DNA from: an uncultured Burkholderiales bacterium
GTDB taxonomy: Bacteria; Pseudomonadota; Gammaproteobacteria; Burkholderiales; Burkholderiaceae_C
Length of the DNA stretch: 64,000 bases
Direction of reading: 5' to 3'
Assembly (NCBI GenBank): GCA_903886485.1
Contig: CAISMH010000004.1
Coordinates: 31,305-95,304, forward strand
How positions within the stretch are numbered: the stretch's first letter is position 1; each line of letters starts with the position of its first letter. Made by a program: the position numbers and the translations under genes. Positions 7,817 through 17,275 of this stretch are shown here, piece by piece. The notes under the pieces were generated by a model. It worked only from the letters and a program-made list of their open reading frames with translations, ran no database searches and was not told where the DNA came from.

Positions 7817-10029
7817 TAGCCATTCATCCTTGCAACGTCTTTGGCAACATGTTGGTTTTGTTGTCCGAAATTTTTCAAGCCAGCGCGTATCAGCAGTGGC
7901 GGTATGTCCAGCGACCAAGCGGTGGCCACGGCAGCCAACAACGTGGAGATTTGCAAGCCGTCTTTGAGCAAGCGAGCAATCAATTCGAGGTCGAGGTGGA
8001 ACAGCTGTGTTTCTTGGTCGCCGCGCGCCAAGATGACATGGCCTTCTTTGCAAAACACCGCGCGACCGCCTTGCTGCAAATGGGCCATGACGGTGGCGTT
8101 GTCCGGTGCTTTGGCGTAGTACACAACTTCACCATCGCTCAACTCGGCCAAGGTGGTCACAGCGGCTTCATCCGCATTGAGGACGGCGGCCCCTTCTGGC
8201 AACACCAAGTCGACTTGGGTGCGAACCACGGTGCGCATTTGCTCTTGCGTCTGAATGTCATGCTTTTCAATCAGAGCTGCGTCCGTCTCAGGCATGTGGG
8301 TGACGACGCCGATCAAGCAGCGGTCATAGGCCAAGCCTTCGTCCAAGATGAGAGCGGGCGTGGTCTCAAACACTGCGGCATCGAGCGCACGGTTGATGAG
8401 CAAACGCTCCGAGGCTTCAAAGCCCCGCGCATCGTATTTGCCCAAGTGGTGTTGGTCCATGTACAGACCATCTTTGCAGGCCAGACCGGTTCGGCGGCCC
8501 GACAGGTGCAACAACCAAGCTACCAACTGCGCAAGCTCCGTGGTTTGATGACTCCCCACAATACCCACCACGGGAATGCGGCCCGACTCGTTGGCGCCAA
8601 ACAGGTGTTCGACGATGGCTTTGCCGACGGGACGTGGCTGTCCGACGGCGGGTTTGACGTGCATCAGCAAACCGGGGCCTGCGTTCACTTCAATGATGGC
8701 GCCTTGGGTTTCTTCCAACGGGCGCGAGATGTCTTGCGTCACGATGTCAATGCCCGCAATGTCCAAGCCAATCACGCGGGCGGCGAGGGTGGCGACCGCT
8801 GCGACTTCTGGATGCACCAAGTCGGTCACGTCCATGCTCAAGTTGCCGTTGCGCTGAATCACCACAATGCGACCAGCCTCTGGCACGCTGTCGGGCTCTA
8901 AGCCATTGCGTTGAATTTCAAGCAAAGACATTTCGCCACGGGGCGTGTGCAAAAGGATCGAATAAAGCGGGAAGTCTTCGGTCAGGCCGCGACGTGGGTC
9001 AGAGTTGATTTGCAGGTCAATGAGTTGCGTAACTGTGGAGACGCCATCGCCAATGATCTGAGCAGTTTCGCCACGGGTGGCTGCGACCACACGGTCGCCG
9101 ACCACCAAGACGCGGTGTTCGTCCCCGCGCACGTAGCGCTCAATCAGGACTTCACTGCCTTCTTTCTCGGCAGCGATCCAGGCCTGGCGGACGCCTGCTT
9201 CGGTGTTCACGTTGAGAGACACGCCCCAGCCCCGGTTGCCATCCAAAGGCTTGACCACCACGGGCAAGCCGATGTCTTGTGCGGCTTCCCACGCTTCGTC
9301 TGAGGTTTTCACAATCTGACCTTCGGGGACCGGGATGCCGCACTGCGTGAGCAAACGCTTGGTCAAGTCTTTGTCGCTGGAGATGCTCTCGGCAATGGCG
9401 CTGGTGCGGTCTGTTTCTGCCGTCCAAATGCGTCGTTGCTTGGAGCCGTAGCCCAGTTGCACCAAGTTGCCTTCGGTCAAACGAATGAAGGGTGTTTTGC
9501 GCTCAACAGCCGCATCCACGATGCACGCGGTGCTCGGGCCGAGGCATCGCAAGTCCGCAATTTTCTTCAGACGCTCCACCGTCGCGTTGATGTCGAAAGG
9601 TTTGTTGTTGGCGGCAGCCATGACGATTTCGCGTGCGGCCAAGAAGCTTTCGCGGCCGAGTTCTTCATGCTCGGTACGGAACACCACTTTGTATATGCCA
9701 CGTTTGCTGATTTCACGGGCTTTGCCAAACTCAGCGCGGGCACCGGCCAAGAGCTGCAACTCGATGGAGACATGCTCCATGATGTGGCCCATCCATGTCC
9801 CACCGACCAAGCGAGTTAGAAACCCACCGCGATGACCTACGCCACAGTGGTGCTCGACCAAACCAGGCAGCCAAGCGTTGAGGCGGTCATTGAAGCCGTC
9901 AATCTTGTTGGAAGGGTGGTCTTCCATCTCACCCAAGTCAATCAGCGCTTCGATGATGGGACGGTAAGTCCAGATATTGGGCCCACGCAGGTAATTCATG
10001 CGCAGGATTTGAATGTCTTTGAAGGCCAT
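7816..10029 (-). CDS. cphA': Second cyanophycin synthetase homologue with degenerate Mur-ligase P-loop (CphA')
   Basis: This 737-residue CphA homologue is first in the cph operon. It keeps the N domain with an intact H82-I-M-E85-H86 motif and an ATP-grasp domain (about 215-455). The Mur-ligase region is shortened by about 120 residues compared with its partner, and its P-loop reads GSHQTT (about 492-497) instead of GTNGKTT, so ATP binding there should be lost. Paired cphA/cphA' genes are known in Burkholderiales. It may polymerise Asp-Arg units, supply primers, or form a complex with the intact enzyme; this is inference. Its TAA stop and the next ATG share one base, a strong sign of translational coupling. 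Confidence 0.9.
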   Translation of the reverse strand: MAFKDIQILRMNYLRGPNIWTYRPIIEALIDLGEMEDHPSNKIDGFNDRLNAWLPGLVEHHCGVGHRGGFLTRLVGGTWMGHIMEHVSIELQLLAGARAEFGKAREISKRGIYKVVFRTEHEELGRESFLAAREIVMAAANNKPFDINATVERLKKIADLRCLGPSTACIVDAAVERKTPFIRLTEGNLVQLGYGSKQRRIWTAETDRTSAIAESISSDKDLTKRLLTQCGIPVPEGQIVKTSDEAWEAAQDIGLPVVVKPLDGNRGWGVSLNVNTEAGVRQAWIAAEKEGSEVLIERYVRGDEHRVLVVGDRVVAATRGETAQIIGDGVSTVTQLIDLQINSDPRRGLTEDFPLYSILLHTPRGEMSLLEIQRNGLEPDSVPEAGRIVVIQRNGNLSMDVTDLVHPEVAAVATLAARVIGLDIAGIDIVTQDISRPLEETQGAIIEVNAGPGLLMHVKPAVGQPRPVGKAIVEHLFGANESGRIPVVGIVGSHQTTELAQLVAWLLHLSGRRTGLACKDGLYMDQHHLGKYDARGFEASERLLINRALDAAVFETTPALILDEGLAYDRCLIGVVTHMPETDAALIEKHDIQTQEQMRTVVRTQVDLVLPEGAAVLNADEAAVTTLAELSDGEVVYYAKAPDNATVMAHLQQGGRAVFCKEGHVILARGDQETQLFHLDLELIARLLKDGLQISTLLAAVATAWSLDIPPLLIRAGLKNFGQQNQHVAKDVARMNG

Positions 10030-10226
10030 AACTGAGCGGTGGTTTTTAGCGGAGGTTTGTAGGCTGGAAAGCAGGGTGGTGCGTCGAGGTGGTCAGCGTG
10101 AGCGCCGAGGCTGCGGCGATACAATCACTCGTCAACGTGCTGGGGTGCAACAAAGTCCTGGCTCCTGCTTTTATTTTTATCGCCGTCCATCGATTTGCAT
10201 CGATTGAAAGCAGCAACATTCCAATA

Positions 10227-12512
10227 ATGAATTCTTCCTTATCGGCTTCCACCAAAGTTGTTTTCCCCGAGGGCTGGCGAACTTCAGCTTCTGCACAACT
10301 GTCTACTCAAGAAAACGTCCTAGCTTGGCTGGAGGTTGACTTGAATGCCCAATTACATTTTTCGCTAGGGCTACTCATTGTGACAGACCAGCGGGTGCTT
10401 TTTGGCACCCAAGACGCTGGCCCGACCCCTGTGTGGGAGAGTTGGCCGCTCGCTGCGGGGATGGCGATGACCCACACGGATCATGCCGGTGTGGGCACTT
10501 TAAGTTTGGTCGACGCCACGCACCGTATCGCCAGCTGGCGCTTCACCTTGACGCACAACGTCACCGCCATGCGCTTGCAAGAGAAGTTCGCCGAGCGCGT
10601 GGAAGTTTTGACCCACGGCAAGTCGCTGGCTTCAGCCGCGCAGGCGCGTTGCCCACAGTGCAAGTTGCCGCTTGAAAACGTGGAGGATGCCTGTCCGGTG
10701 TGCAGCCGTGAACAACATGCGCCCCTGTCAACCTGGGGTTTGTTTCGCCTGTGGCGCTTTGCCAAGCCCTACCAATGGCGCTTGTTGGCGGGCTTTTTGT
10801 TGACGTTGGCTTCCACTGCGGCCACCTTGGTGCCGCCTTACTTGACCATGCCGTTGATGGACGATGTGCTGATTCCGTTTCAAAACGGCAAAGACATCGA
10901 CCACGACTTGGTCTTCATGTATCTGGGCGGTTTATTGGGAGCTGCCTTGCTGGCTTGGAGTTTGGGCTGGGCCAAAACCTACATCTTGGCCTTGGTGTCT
11001 GAGCGCATTGGTGCAGACCTGCGCACCACCGCGTATGAGCATTTGATGCGCTTGTCTCTGGAGTACTTTGGGGGTCGTCGTACCGGCGATTTGATGAACC
11101 GCATCGGCGCAGAGACCGACCGCATTTGTGTCTTCTTGTCATTGCATTTGTTGGACTTCGCCACCGATGTTCTGATGATTGTGATGACTGCCTCTATTTT
11201 GATCAGCATTGATCCCAAGCTCGCCGCCGCCACGTTGCTTCCGCTGCCGTTCATCGTCTGGTTGATTCACACCGTGCGCGACAAATTGCGCACGGGTTTT
11301 GAAAAGATTGACCGTGTGTGGTCAGAGTTGACCAATGTGTTGGCCGACACCATTCCGGGCATCCGCGTGGTCAAAGCCTTTGCCCAAGAGACACGCGAAG
11401 CCAACCGCTTTCGCGATGCCAACAAACACAACTTGGCCGTGAACGACCGCATCAACTTTGTCTGGTCTTTGTTTTCACCCACCGTCACCTTGATGACCGA
11501 AGTGGGCTTGTTGGTGGTGTGGGGCTTTGGCATTTGGCTGGTGTCGCACCATCAAATCAGCGTGGGTGTGTTGGCTGCGTTCTTGGCGTACATCGGACGC
11601 TTTTACACGCGCTTGGATTCGATGAGCCGCATCGTGTCGCACACGCAAAAAGCGGCGGCTGGTGCCAAGCGTATTTTTGAAATCTTGGACCACGTTTCCA
11701 GCGTGCCTGAGACGTTGCACCCGCAACAACTGCCGGTGCCTTTGCAGGGCCACATCGAGATTCAAGATGCAGGCTTTCGCTATGGCAACCGCGCGGTGAT
11801 TCGCGGCATGAACCTCAACATCCGCCCGGGCGAGATGATCGGTTTGGTGGGACAAAGCGGTTCTGGCAAAAGCACCTTGGTGAACTTGATTTGCCGCTTC
11901 TATGACCTGAGCGAAGGCGCCATCAAGTTGGATGGCATCGACATTCGCAACATCGCGTTGTCCGACTTTCGCAGCCACATTGGCATGGTGTTGCAAGAAC
12001 CGTTTCTGTTCTTTGGCACCATCGCCGACAACATCGCCTATGGCAAACCCAATGCCACACGCGAGCAGATCGTCGCGGCAGCGCGTGCGGCCCACGCGCA
12101 TGAGTTCATCTTGCGTTTGCCGCAAGGCTATGACTCCTTGGTGGGTGAGCGCGGCCAAGGTCTGTCAGGTGGCGAGCGTCAACGCATTTCGATTGCGCGT
12201 GCCTTGCTCATCAACCCACGCATCTTGATCTTGGACGAAGCCACGGCGTCTGTGGACACCGAGACCGAGCAAGAAATTCAAAAGGCCTTGGACAACTTGG
12301 TGCAAGGCCGCACCACGATTGCCATTGCCCACCGCTTGTCCACGCTCAACAAAGCCGACCGCTTGGTGGTGATGGAGCAAGGCGTGGTGGTGGAGGAGGG
12401 CGACCACGACACGCTGATGGCACGACAAGGCGCGTACTACCGCCTCTACGAAGCCCAAGCCAAAAATGCAGAAGACGCCGTGGCGCGTGCTTCGACCCAG
12501 GAGTCTGTATGA
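10227..12512 (+). CDS. Cyanophycin-associated ABC exporter with N-terminal zinc ribbon
   Basis: This is a 761-residue fused ABC transporter. It begins with a soluble, PH-like domain of about 135 residues, then a zinc ribbon (C142-PQ-C145 and C156-PV-C159), six membrane segments (about 180-460) and an ABC ATPase with Walker A GQSGSGKST (about 540), signature LSGGERQR (about 645) and Walker B ILILDEATAS (about 666). I chose ATG 10227; the frame is open for 46 more codons upstream but shows no domain there. It diverges from cphA' across 197 nt and overlaps the DUF1854 gene by ATGA. Such exporters accompany cph genes in betaproteobacteria; the substrate is unknown. Confidence 0.88.
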   Translation: MNSSLSASTKVVFPEGWRTSASAQLSTQENVLAWLEVDLNAQLHFSLGLLIVTDQRVLFGTQDAGPTPVWESWPLAAGMAMTHTDHAGVGTLSLVDATHRIASWRFTLTHNVTAMRLQEKFAERVEVLTHGKSLASAAQARCPQCKLPLENVEDACPVCSREQHAPLSTWGLFRLWRFAKPYQWRLLAGFLLTLASTAATLVPPYLTMPLMDDVLIPFQNGKDIDHDLVFMYLGGLLGAALLAWSLGWAKTYILALVSERIGADLRTTAYEHLMRLSLEYFGGRRTGDLMNRIGAETDRICVFLSLHLLDFATDVLMIVMTASILISIDPKLAAATLLPLPFIVWLIHTVRDKLRTGFEKIDRVWSELTNVLADTIPGIRVVKAFAQETREANRFRDANKHNLAVNDRINFVWSLFSPTVTLMTEVGLLVVWGFGIWLVSHHQISVGVLAAFLAYIGRFYTRLDSMSRIVSHTQKAAAGAKRIFEILDHVSSVPETLHPQQLPVPLQGHIEIQDAGFRYGNRAVIRGMNLNIRPGEMIGLVGQSGSGKSTLVNLICRFYDLSEGAIKLDGIDIRNIALSDFRSHIGMVLQEPFLFFGTIADNIAYGKPNATREQIVAAARAAHAHEFILRLPQGYDSLVGERGQGLSGGERQRISIARALLINPRILILDEATASVDTETEQEIQKALDNLVQGRTTIAIAHRLSTLNKADRLVVMEQGVVVEEGDHDTLMARQGAYYRLYEAQAKNAEDAVARASTQESV

Positions 12513-12991
12513 GTGCCGCTGCCTTGACCTCTCACTTTCATTTGGCGTTTGACCCTTTTGGCAAGTTGATCGTCACCTTGGCCGATGGTTCGCAGCATGT
12601 GGGTGCCGTGGTGGCGCGTGCGTTCCCGATTGCGGCGCCCGAGCAAAGCATCTCTATCGTGAGCGCCGAAGGCAAAGAACTGGCGTGGATTGAACACCTC
12701 AACGACTTGCCCGCGCATGAGCGCGATGTCGTGACGCAAGCCCTGCAAGGCCGCGAGTTCATGCCCGAGATTTTGCGTTTGGACGGTGTCAACAGCTTTT
12801 CTACGCCCAGCGTGTGGCGCGTACAAACCACCCGTGGCTCGACGCAGTTGGTGCTCAAGGGCGAGGAAGACATCCGCCGTTTGAGTGCGAACCGACTGAT
12901 CGTGGCCGATGCACACGGCGTGCAATTTTTGATTCGCGATTTGCCCTCACTCGATCGCCACACGCGCAAATTGCTGGACCGCTTTTTGTAA
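12509..12991 (+). CDS. DUF1854 protein associated with cyanophycin genes
   Basis: This 160-residue soluble protein has no signal peptide or membrane segment. It resembles the DUF1854 family, which is found next to the zinc-ribbon ABC transporter in cyanophycin loci; its role is not known. Its start overlaps the ABC stop (ATGA), so the two are surely co-translated. Visible features are a start of beta strands around FHLAFDPFGKL and a C-terminal stretch with RRLSANRLIVADAHG and LIRDLPSLD. The tight coupling suggests a cytoplasmic partner of the transporter. Function is inferred only from context. Confidence 0.8.
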   Translation: MSAAALTSHFHLAFDPFGKLIVTLADGSQHVGAVVARAFPIAAPEQSISIVSAEGKELAWIEHLNDLPAHERDVVTQALQGREFMPEILRLDGVNSFSTPSVWRVQTTRGSTQLVLKGEEDIRRLSANRLIVADAHGVQFLIRDLPSLDRHTRKLLDRFL

Positions 12992-12998
12992 GCGCTTG

Positions 12999-13021
12999 GC
13001 GAAGGCCTCAGCGGCCTTCGC
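12999..13021. terminator. Hairpin at the DUF1854/eptA convergent junction
   Basis: GCGAAGGCC-TCAGC-GGCCTTCGC forms a perfect 9-bp stem with a 5-nt loop. The TGA stop of eptA (minus strand) lies across the stem-loop junction. There is no clear T-run on either side, so this would be a bidirectional end structure or RNA-stabilising hairpin and not a textbook intrinsic terminator. Confidence 0.55.
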
Positions 13022-14666
13022 AGGCTGCAAACAAATCACGCTCGCGCTGGTAGACAGAGGTTTGGACCGCCATCAAGCCCAATACCGAATGGAACAAGTT
13101 GTCGTGTGACAAAGGCTTGTCGCGCTGGGTTTGCATGCAGCGGGTGCTCACGCGGCTGCGTTGCTCAAACTCTGGCGACAACCACGTGATCAGCGGCACC
13201 GTGGTTTGTTCAGGTGGCGCCACACTGTAGGGCAGGCCATGCAAGTACATGTTTTTCTCACCCAAGGATTCGCCATGGTCGGCCACATAGAGCATGGCTG
13301 GTGTAATGGTTTTTTCATGAGTTTTGAGCCAAGCAATCACGCGTGACAAAAAGTAGTCGGTGAACACCAAGGTGTTGTCGTAGGCATTGACCACTTGGGC
13401 GCGGTCACATTGTGAGAGCGAGGTGTCGGTGCACTCGGGGGTGAATTTTTTGAACTCTGCAGGCGTGCGCTTGAAGTACGCAGGCCCGTGACTGCCCATC
13501 TGGTGCATCACCACCACAGTGCCGCGAGCGCGGCGCTCGGCGGGGAGTTTGGCCAGCTCGGCGTCAATGCGGGCGAGCATCACGGTGTCACGGCATTCAT
13601 CGCCCTCGCAGTATTCGGGCAGTTTCAGGTCGGACGTGTTCACGTAGGGCACACGCGCACATTGACCTTTGCAGCCCGATTGGTTGTCCATCCACAGCAC
13701 GGCCAAGCCCGCACGTTGCAACACATCCAGCATGTTTTCAAACTCGTGGCTGCGTTTGGCGAAATCAGTGCGACCCAAGTGCGAGAACATGCAAGGCAGA
13801 GACTCTGCCGTGCTGGTGCCGCATGAGCTGACGTGGGTGAAGCTGGTCACATTCTCGCGAGCCAGCAAGGGGTTGGTGTTGCGCGAGTAACCATTGAGCG
13901 AGAAGCTCTGGCTGCGTGCTGTTTCGCCCAACACAAACACCAGCAAGGGCGGCTGCTGTGGGGTGCTGTTTGCGCTTGTTGCGATGTGGGCATCTTGACC
14001 CAAAGGCTGCATGGGGCCTCGTGGTTGCTCAGACGGAATGACCGTCATGTCCAGCACCGCATAGACGCTGTTGAGTGGGTTGATGAGGTAGCGCATTTCG
14101 GTGTAGTTGCGCATCAACGAAGAGAAGTCTTGAAACACAAGTTGTGTTGTGCCAAAAGCCAGCACCAGCCCGCCCGCCAACAGGCCTGCATTGCGCAGCA
14201 TTTGTTGCGCCAACGGCGGTGTGGACACAGGTTGTCGCCACAACCACACCAGCGGCAGCACGGCCAGACCGACAACCGTCGCGAGCAATCGCCAGCTCAA
14301 TTGGTCACGTGCTTCCCGTGTGTCGGTTTGCAGCACATTCACGAGCATGGGGGTGTCCACCACGACGCCGTACATCAGCATGTAGTGCGTGGCGAAAGCC
14401 GCCAACAGCAACAGCACAGTGATCGCAGGTTTGAGCGTGAATCGCCAAGCGAGCAATGACAGCAGCACGACCACAAGGCACGCAATGATGATCGCAAAGG
14501 CCGCGCCGAACAGCACCCCATGCCAGCCCGTGAGGTCAGGCACAAGGAGCAGTGTTCTCCAAAGTGCCAAGTTACCCAAGATCGCCAGCCAGAGGCTGGC
14601 CGCAATGACCAAAGTCGTGGCCGAGCGGGTAGGGCGGACGGGCGGAGCTAAAAACATGGTGCGCAT
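13008..14666 (-). CDS. eptA: Lipid A phosphoethanolamine transferase (EptA/MCR family)
   Basis: This is a 552-residue inner-membrane enzyme with about five N-terminal membrane helices (residues 15-190) and a periplasmic sulfatase-fold domain. It transfers phosphoethanolamine from phosphatidylethanolamine to lipid A. The catalytic threonine lies in SSCGTSTAESLPCMFS, and the metal-binding DHGES motif is near residue 460. Paired cysteines such as CKGQC and CEGDEC match the disulfides of the family. Two ATG codons three residues apart are possible starts. It is the last gene of the minus-strand run after the beta-CASP nuclease. In related bacteria this modification lowers polymyxin binding; whether it does so here cannot be read from sequence. 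Confidence 0.92.
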   Translation of the reverse strand: MRTMFLAPPVRPTRSATTLVIAASLWLAILGNLALWRTLLLVPDLTGWHGVLFGAAFAIIIACLVVVLLSLLAWRFTLKPAITVLLLLAAFATHYMLMYGVVVDTPMLVNVLQTDTREARDQLSWRLLATVVGLAVLPLVWLWRQPVSTPPLAQQMLRNAGLLAGGLVLAFGTTQLVFQDFSSLMRNYTEMRYLINPLNSVYAVLDMTVIPSEQPRGPMQPLGQDAHIATSANSTPQQPPLLVFVLGETARSQSFSLNGYSRNTNPLLARENVTSFTHVSSCGTSTAESLPCMFSHLGRTDFAKRSHEFENMLDVLQRAGLAVLWMDNQSGCKGQCARVPYVNTSDLKLPEYCEGDECRDTVMLARIDAELAKLPAERRARGTVVVMHQMGSHGPAYFKRTPAEFKKFTPECTDTSLSQCDRAQVVNAYDNTLVFTDYFLSRVIAWLKTHEKTITPAMLYVADHGESLGEKNMYLHGLPYSVAPPEQTTVPLITWLSPEFEQRSRVSTRCMQTQRDKPLSHDNLFHSVLGLMAVQTSVYQRERDLFAACEGR

Positions 14667-14688
14667 AAGTGGCGTTCACATACAGGGT

Positions 14689-16053
14689 TCAAGTAGGCCA
14701 TGTGCTGCCGTGTTCCGGCACCACGGCGCGCCAGCATAGCTCGCGCTCAATGCGTTGACGCATGGCGTCTGCCGCGTCCGGTTCACCATGCACCACATAG
14801 ACTTGGCTAGGTGCATGTTTCATGTGCTTGAGCCAGTCGATCAGCTGAGTGGCATCGGCATGTGCCGAGGAAGATTGCAACTGGACCACTTCAGCTCGTA
14901 TCGCCACATCTTGACCGTGAATGCGGACCGTGGCACTGCCGTTGGCCAAGGTATCCCCGCGTGTGCCCGGCGCTTGGTAGCCGGTGAGGATGACCATGTT
15001 GCGATGGTCCGGCAGGTAATGCGCCAAATGGTGTAGTACCCGCCCGCCGGTCGCCATGCCACTGGCGGACAAGATCACCATCGGACCATGACGCTTGGCC
15101 AAAGCCTTGGATTGCTCGGGCGTCTCCACCATGGTGGCGACGTGCTTCATGCGTTGCAAGGCGTGTGCATCCAGTCGGTGTGCGTCTGGGTGTCGCGGCA
15201 GCAGCTCCGTGGTGTGAACCGCCATGGGACTGTCCAAGAAGATGGGCAAGCTGCTCGCAATCTCACCACGTTCTTTGAGCAACGAAATCGCGTAGAGCAG
15301 GGCTTGTGCACGGCCCACTGCAAACACCGGCACCACAGCGACCCCACCACGCGAGGCCACGCGTTTCAAGGCTGGGGCTAATTCGGCCAGCACATCCTCT
15401 ATCGGGTGGGTGCGGTTGCCGTAGGTGGACTCAATCAAGACGGTGTCTGCATCGGGGGGCAAGTCGGGTGGGATCATCACCAGATCATCAGGGCGACCTA
15501 AATCACCGCTGAAAAAAATTCGACGCCCCGCCACTTCCAACAAGATGCTGGCGGCACCGAGGATGTGCCCCGCGGATGAAAACGTCGCCTTCCAACCCGG
15601 TATGGGGCAGAAGGTTTGACCGATCACTTCGGGGTGTAGCAAGTTCAAGCTCACGATGGCATCGTGCTTGCTGTAGAGAGGCAGCGCGGGCGTGTGCTTG
15701 GCGTAGCCGTGACGATTCAAAAAGTCCGCATCCTCCTCTTGGATGTGACCGCTGTCTGGCAACAAAATCGCGCACAAGTCGCAGGTCGCGGGCGTTGCAT
15801 GGATGCGACCTCGAAACCCTTGACGGTAAAGCAGGGGCAAGTAACCGCTGTGGTCTAAGTGGGCGTGGGTCAGCAGCACGGCATCCACGTCAGCGGCTTC
15901 GACAGGCATGGGGTTCCAGTTGCGCAAGCGCAGCTGTTTGTAGCCTTGAAACAAGCCGCAGTCGACCAGCAATTGCTTGCCGTCGTGCTGCACCAAGTAT
16001 TTAGAGCCGGTGACGGTGCCGGTGCCGCCCAAGAATGTGATGTTGACGCTCAT
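14689..16053 (-). CDS. MBL-fold/beta-CASP RNA-processing nuclease-like protein
   Basis: The protein has 454 residues. The metallo-beta-lactamase metal motif HAHLDHSGYLP is near residue 65, followed by a beta-CASP cap, and the C-terminal RMM region has SSAHADATQLIDWLK and VYVVHGEP. This matches the bacterial YSH1/CPSF-like ribonuclease group, which acts on RNA in the cytosol. I chose ATG 16053, which has GGAGG 11 nt upstream; a TTG six codons earlier lies within that ribosome site. It sits 41 nt downstream of dnaJ, perhaps in the same transcript. The exact substrate is unknown. Confidence 0.85.
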   Translation of the reverse strand: MSVNITFLGGTGTVTGSKYLVQHDGKQLLVDCGLFQGYKQLRLRNWNPMPVEAADVDAVLLTHAHLDHSGYLPLLYRQGFRGRIHATPATCDLCAILLPDSGHIQEEDADFLNRHGYAKHTPALPLYSKHDAIVSLNLLHPEVIGQTFCPIPGWKATFSSAGHILGAASILLEVAGRRIFFSGDLGRPDDLVMIPPDLPPDADTVLIESTYGNRTHPIEDVLAELAPALKRVASRGGVAVVPVFAVGRAQALLYAISLLKERGEIASSLPIFLDSPMAVHTTELLPRHPDAHRLDAHALQRMKHVATMVETPEQSKALAKRHGPMVILSASGMATGGRVLHHLAHYLPDHRNMVILTGYQAPGTRGDTLANGSATVRIHGQDVAIRAEVVQLQSSSAHADATQLIDWLKHMKHAPSQVYVVHGEPDAADAMRQRIERELCWRAVVPEHGSTWPT

Positions 16054-16094
16054 GGGCGAAGTATCCTCCAACGCGGGGTGATACCTCGCGTGGC

Positions 16095-17234
16095 TCAGTT
16101 GAAAAAGCGCTTGAGCTTATCGGCCCATCCACCTTCGACGGGTGAATGTTTGGCGCCGCCCTTTTTCAGTGACTCGTCCAGTTCCTTGAACAGCTTGCGT
16201 TGGTGCTCCGTGAGCTTGACGGGCGTCTCTACCGAGATGTGGCAATACAAGTCGCCAGGAAAGCTCGAGCGAATGCCCTTCAAGCCCTTGCCCCGTAAAC
16301 GGAATTGCTTGTCGTGCTGCGTGCCTTCTGGAATGTCAATGGCGGCTTCGCCCGCCAAGGTGGGCACACGAATTTCGCCGCCCAGTGCGGCGGTGGTGAT
16401 GCTGATCGGCACTGAGCAGTGCAGGTCGTCGCCATCGCGCTCGAAGATGTCGTGTTTCTTGACGCGAATTTCGATGAACAAGTCGCCAGGCGGGCCACCG
16501 TTGGTGCCGGGTTCGCCATTGCCCGTGCTGCGAATGCGCATGCCGTCGTCAATGCCTGCAGGAATTTTGACTTCGAGTGTTTTTTGCTTCTTGATCTTGC
16601 CTTGGCCGTGACAGCTGGTGCATGGATCGGGAATGATCTTGCCCGAGCCGCGGCAATGCGGACAGGTTTGCTGCACACTGAAAAAACCTTGGCGCATTTG
16701 CACCTGACCGTTGCCGTGGCAAGTGGTGCAAGTCTTGGCCGAGGTGCCGGGTTTGGCGCCCGTGCCATCACAGGTTTCGCACTCGTCCCAGCCCGGAATT
16801 TTGAGCTGCGCGTCTTTGCCATTGGCCGCTTCTTCCAGCGTGATTTCCATGGCGTAACTCAAGTCGTTGCCACGGTAGACCTGACGGCCGCCTGCGCCAC
16901 GACGTTGCTGACCAAAGATGTCACCAAAAATATCGCCAAAGGCTTCCCCAAAACCCGCGCTGCCAAACCCACCGGGACCACCGGGGCCGCCACGCATATT
17001 GGGGTCCACGCCGGCGTGACCATACTGGTCATAGGCCGCGCGCTTGTCGGGGTCCGACAACATTTCGTAGGCCTCTTTGACCTCTTTGAACTGTGCCTCC
17101 GCCTCCTTGGCTTTGTCGCCTTGGTTGCGGTCAGGGTGATGCTTCATCGCGAGTTTGCGATAAGCCTTTTTGATCTCGTCGTCGCTCGCGCCTTTGGCAA
17201 GGCCGAGCACTTCATAAAAATCGCGTTTGGACAT
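16095..17234 (-). CDS. dnaJ: Chaperone protein DnaJ (Hsp40)
   Basis: This is the co-chaperone that delivers clients to DnaK and stimulates its ATPase. The product is 379 residues, standard for class I DnaJ. The order is J domain with HPD (about residue 34), Gly/Phe-rich linker with many GG repeats (about 77-110), four CxxCxGxG zinc repeats (for example [17 protein letters not shown] and CTSCHGQG) and C-terminal substrate domains. I chose the ATG at 17234 ([12 protein letters not shown]); the frame extends 12 codons further upstream without homology. It lies 103 nt downstream of dnaK, across a strong hairpin. Confidence 0.97.
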   Translation of the reverse strand: MSKRDFYEVLGLAKGASDDEIKKAYRKLAMKHHPDRNQGDKAKEAEAQFKEVKEAYEMLSDPDKRAAYDQYGHAGVDPNMRGGPGGPGGFGSAGFGEAFGDIFGDIFGQQRRGAGGRQVYRGNDLSYAMEITLEEAANGKDAQLKIPGWDECETCDGTGAKPGTSAKTCTTCHGNGQVQMRQGFFSVQQTCPHCRGSGKIIPDPCTSCHGQGKIKKQKTLEVKIPAGIDDGMRIRSTGNGEPGTNGGPPGDLFIEIRVKKHDIFERDGDDLHCSVPISITTAALGGEIRVPTLAGEAAIDIPEGTQHDKQFRLRGKGLKGIRSSFPGDLYCHISVETPVKLTEHQRKLFKELDESLKKGGAKHSPVEGGWADKLKRFFN

Positions 17235-17275
17235 GGTGGGCGTGCCGTTTTTTTTGTGGGGCTTCATCAAGACTT

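Noticed and set aside
7817..8053. N-terminal extension of cphA upstream of 7816
   Set aside because: It lies inside the cphA' gene and has no similarity to CphA; the ATG at 7816 matches the family start and overlaps the upstream stop.
5966..8901. Long plus-strand open frames of 332 and 397 codons opposite cphA and cphA'
   Set aside because: They are antisense to well-conserved genes, rich in His, Ala and Gly as expected from mirrored codon bias, and match no family.
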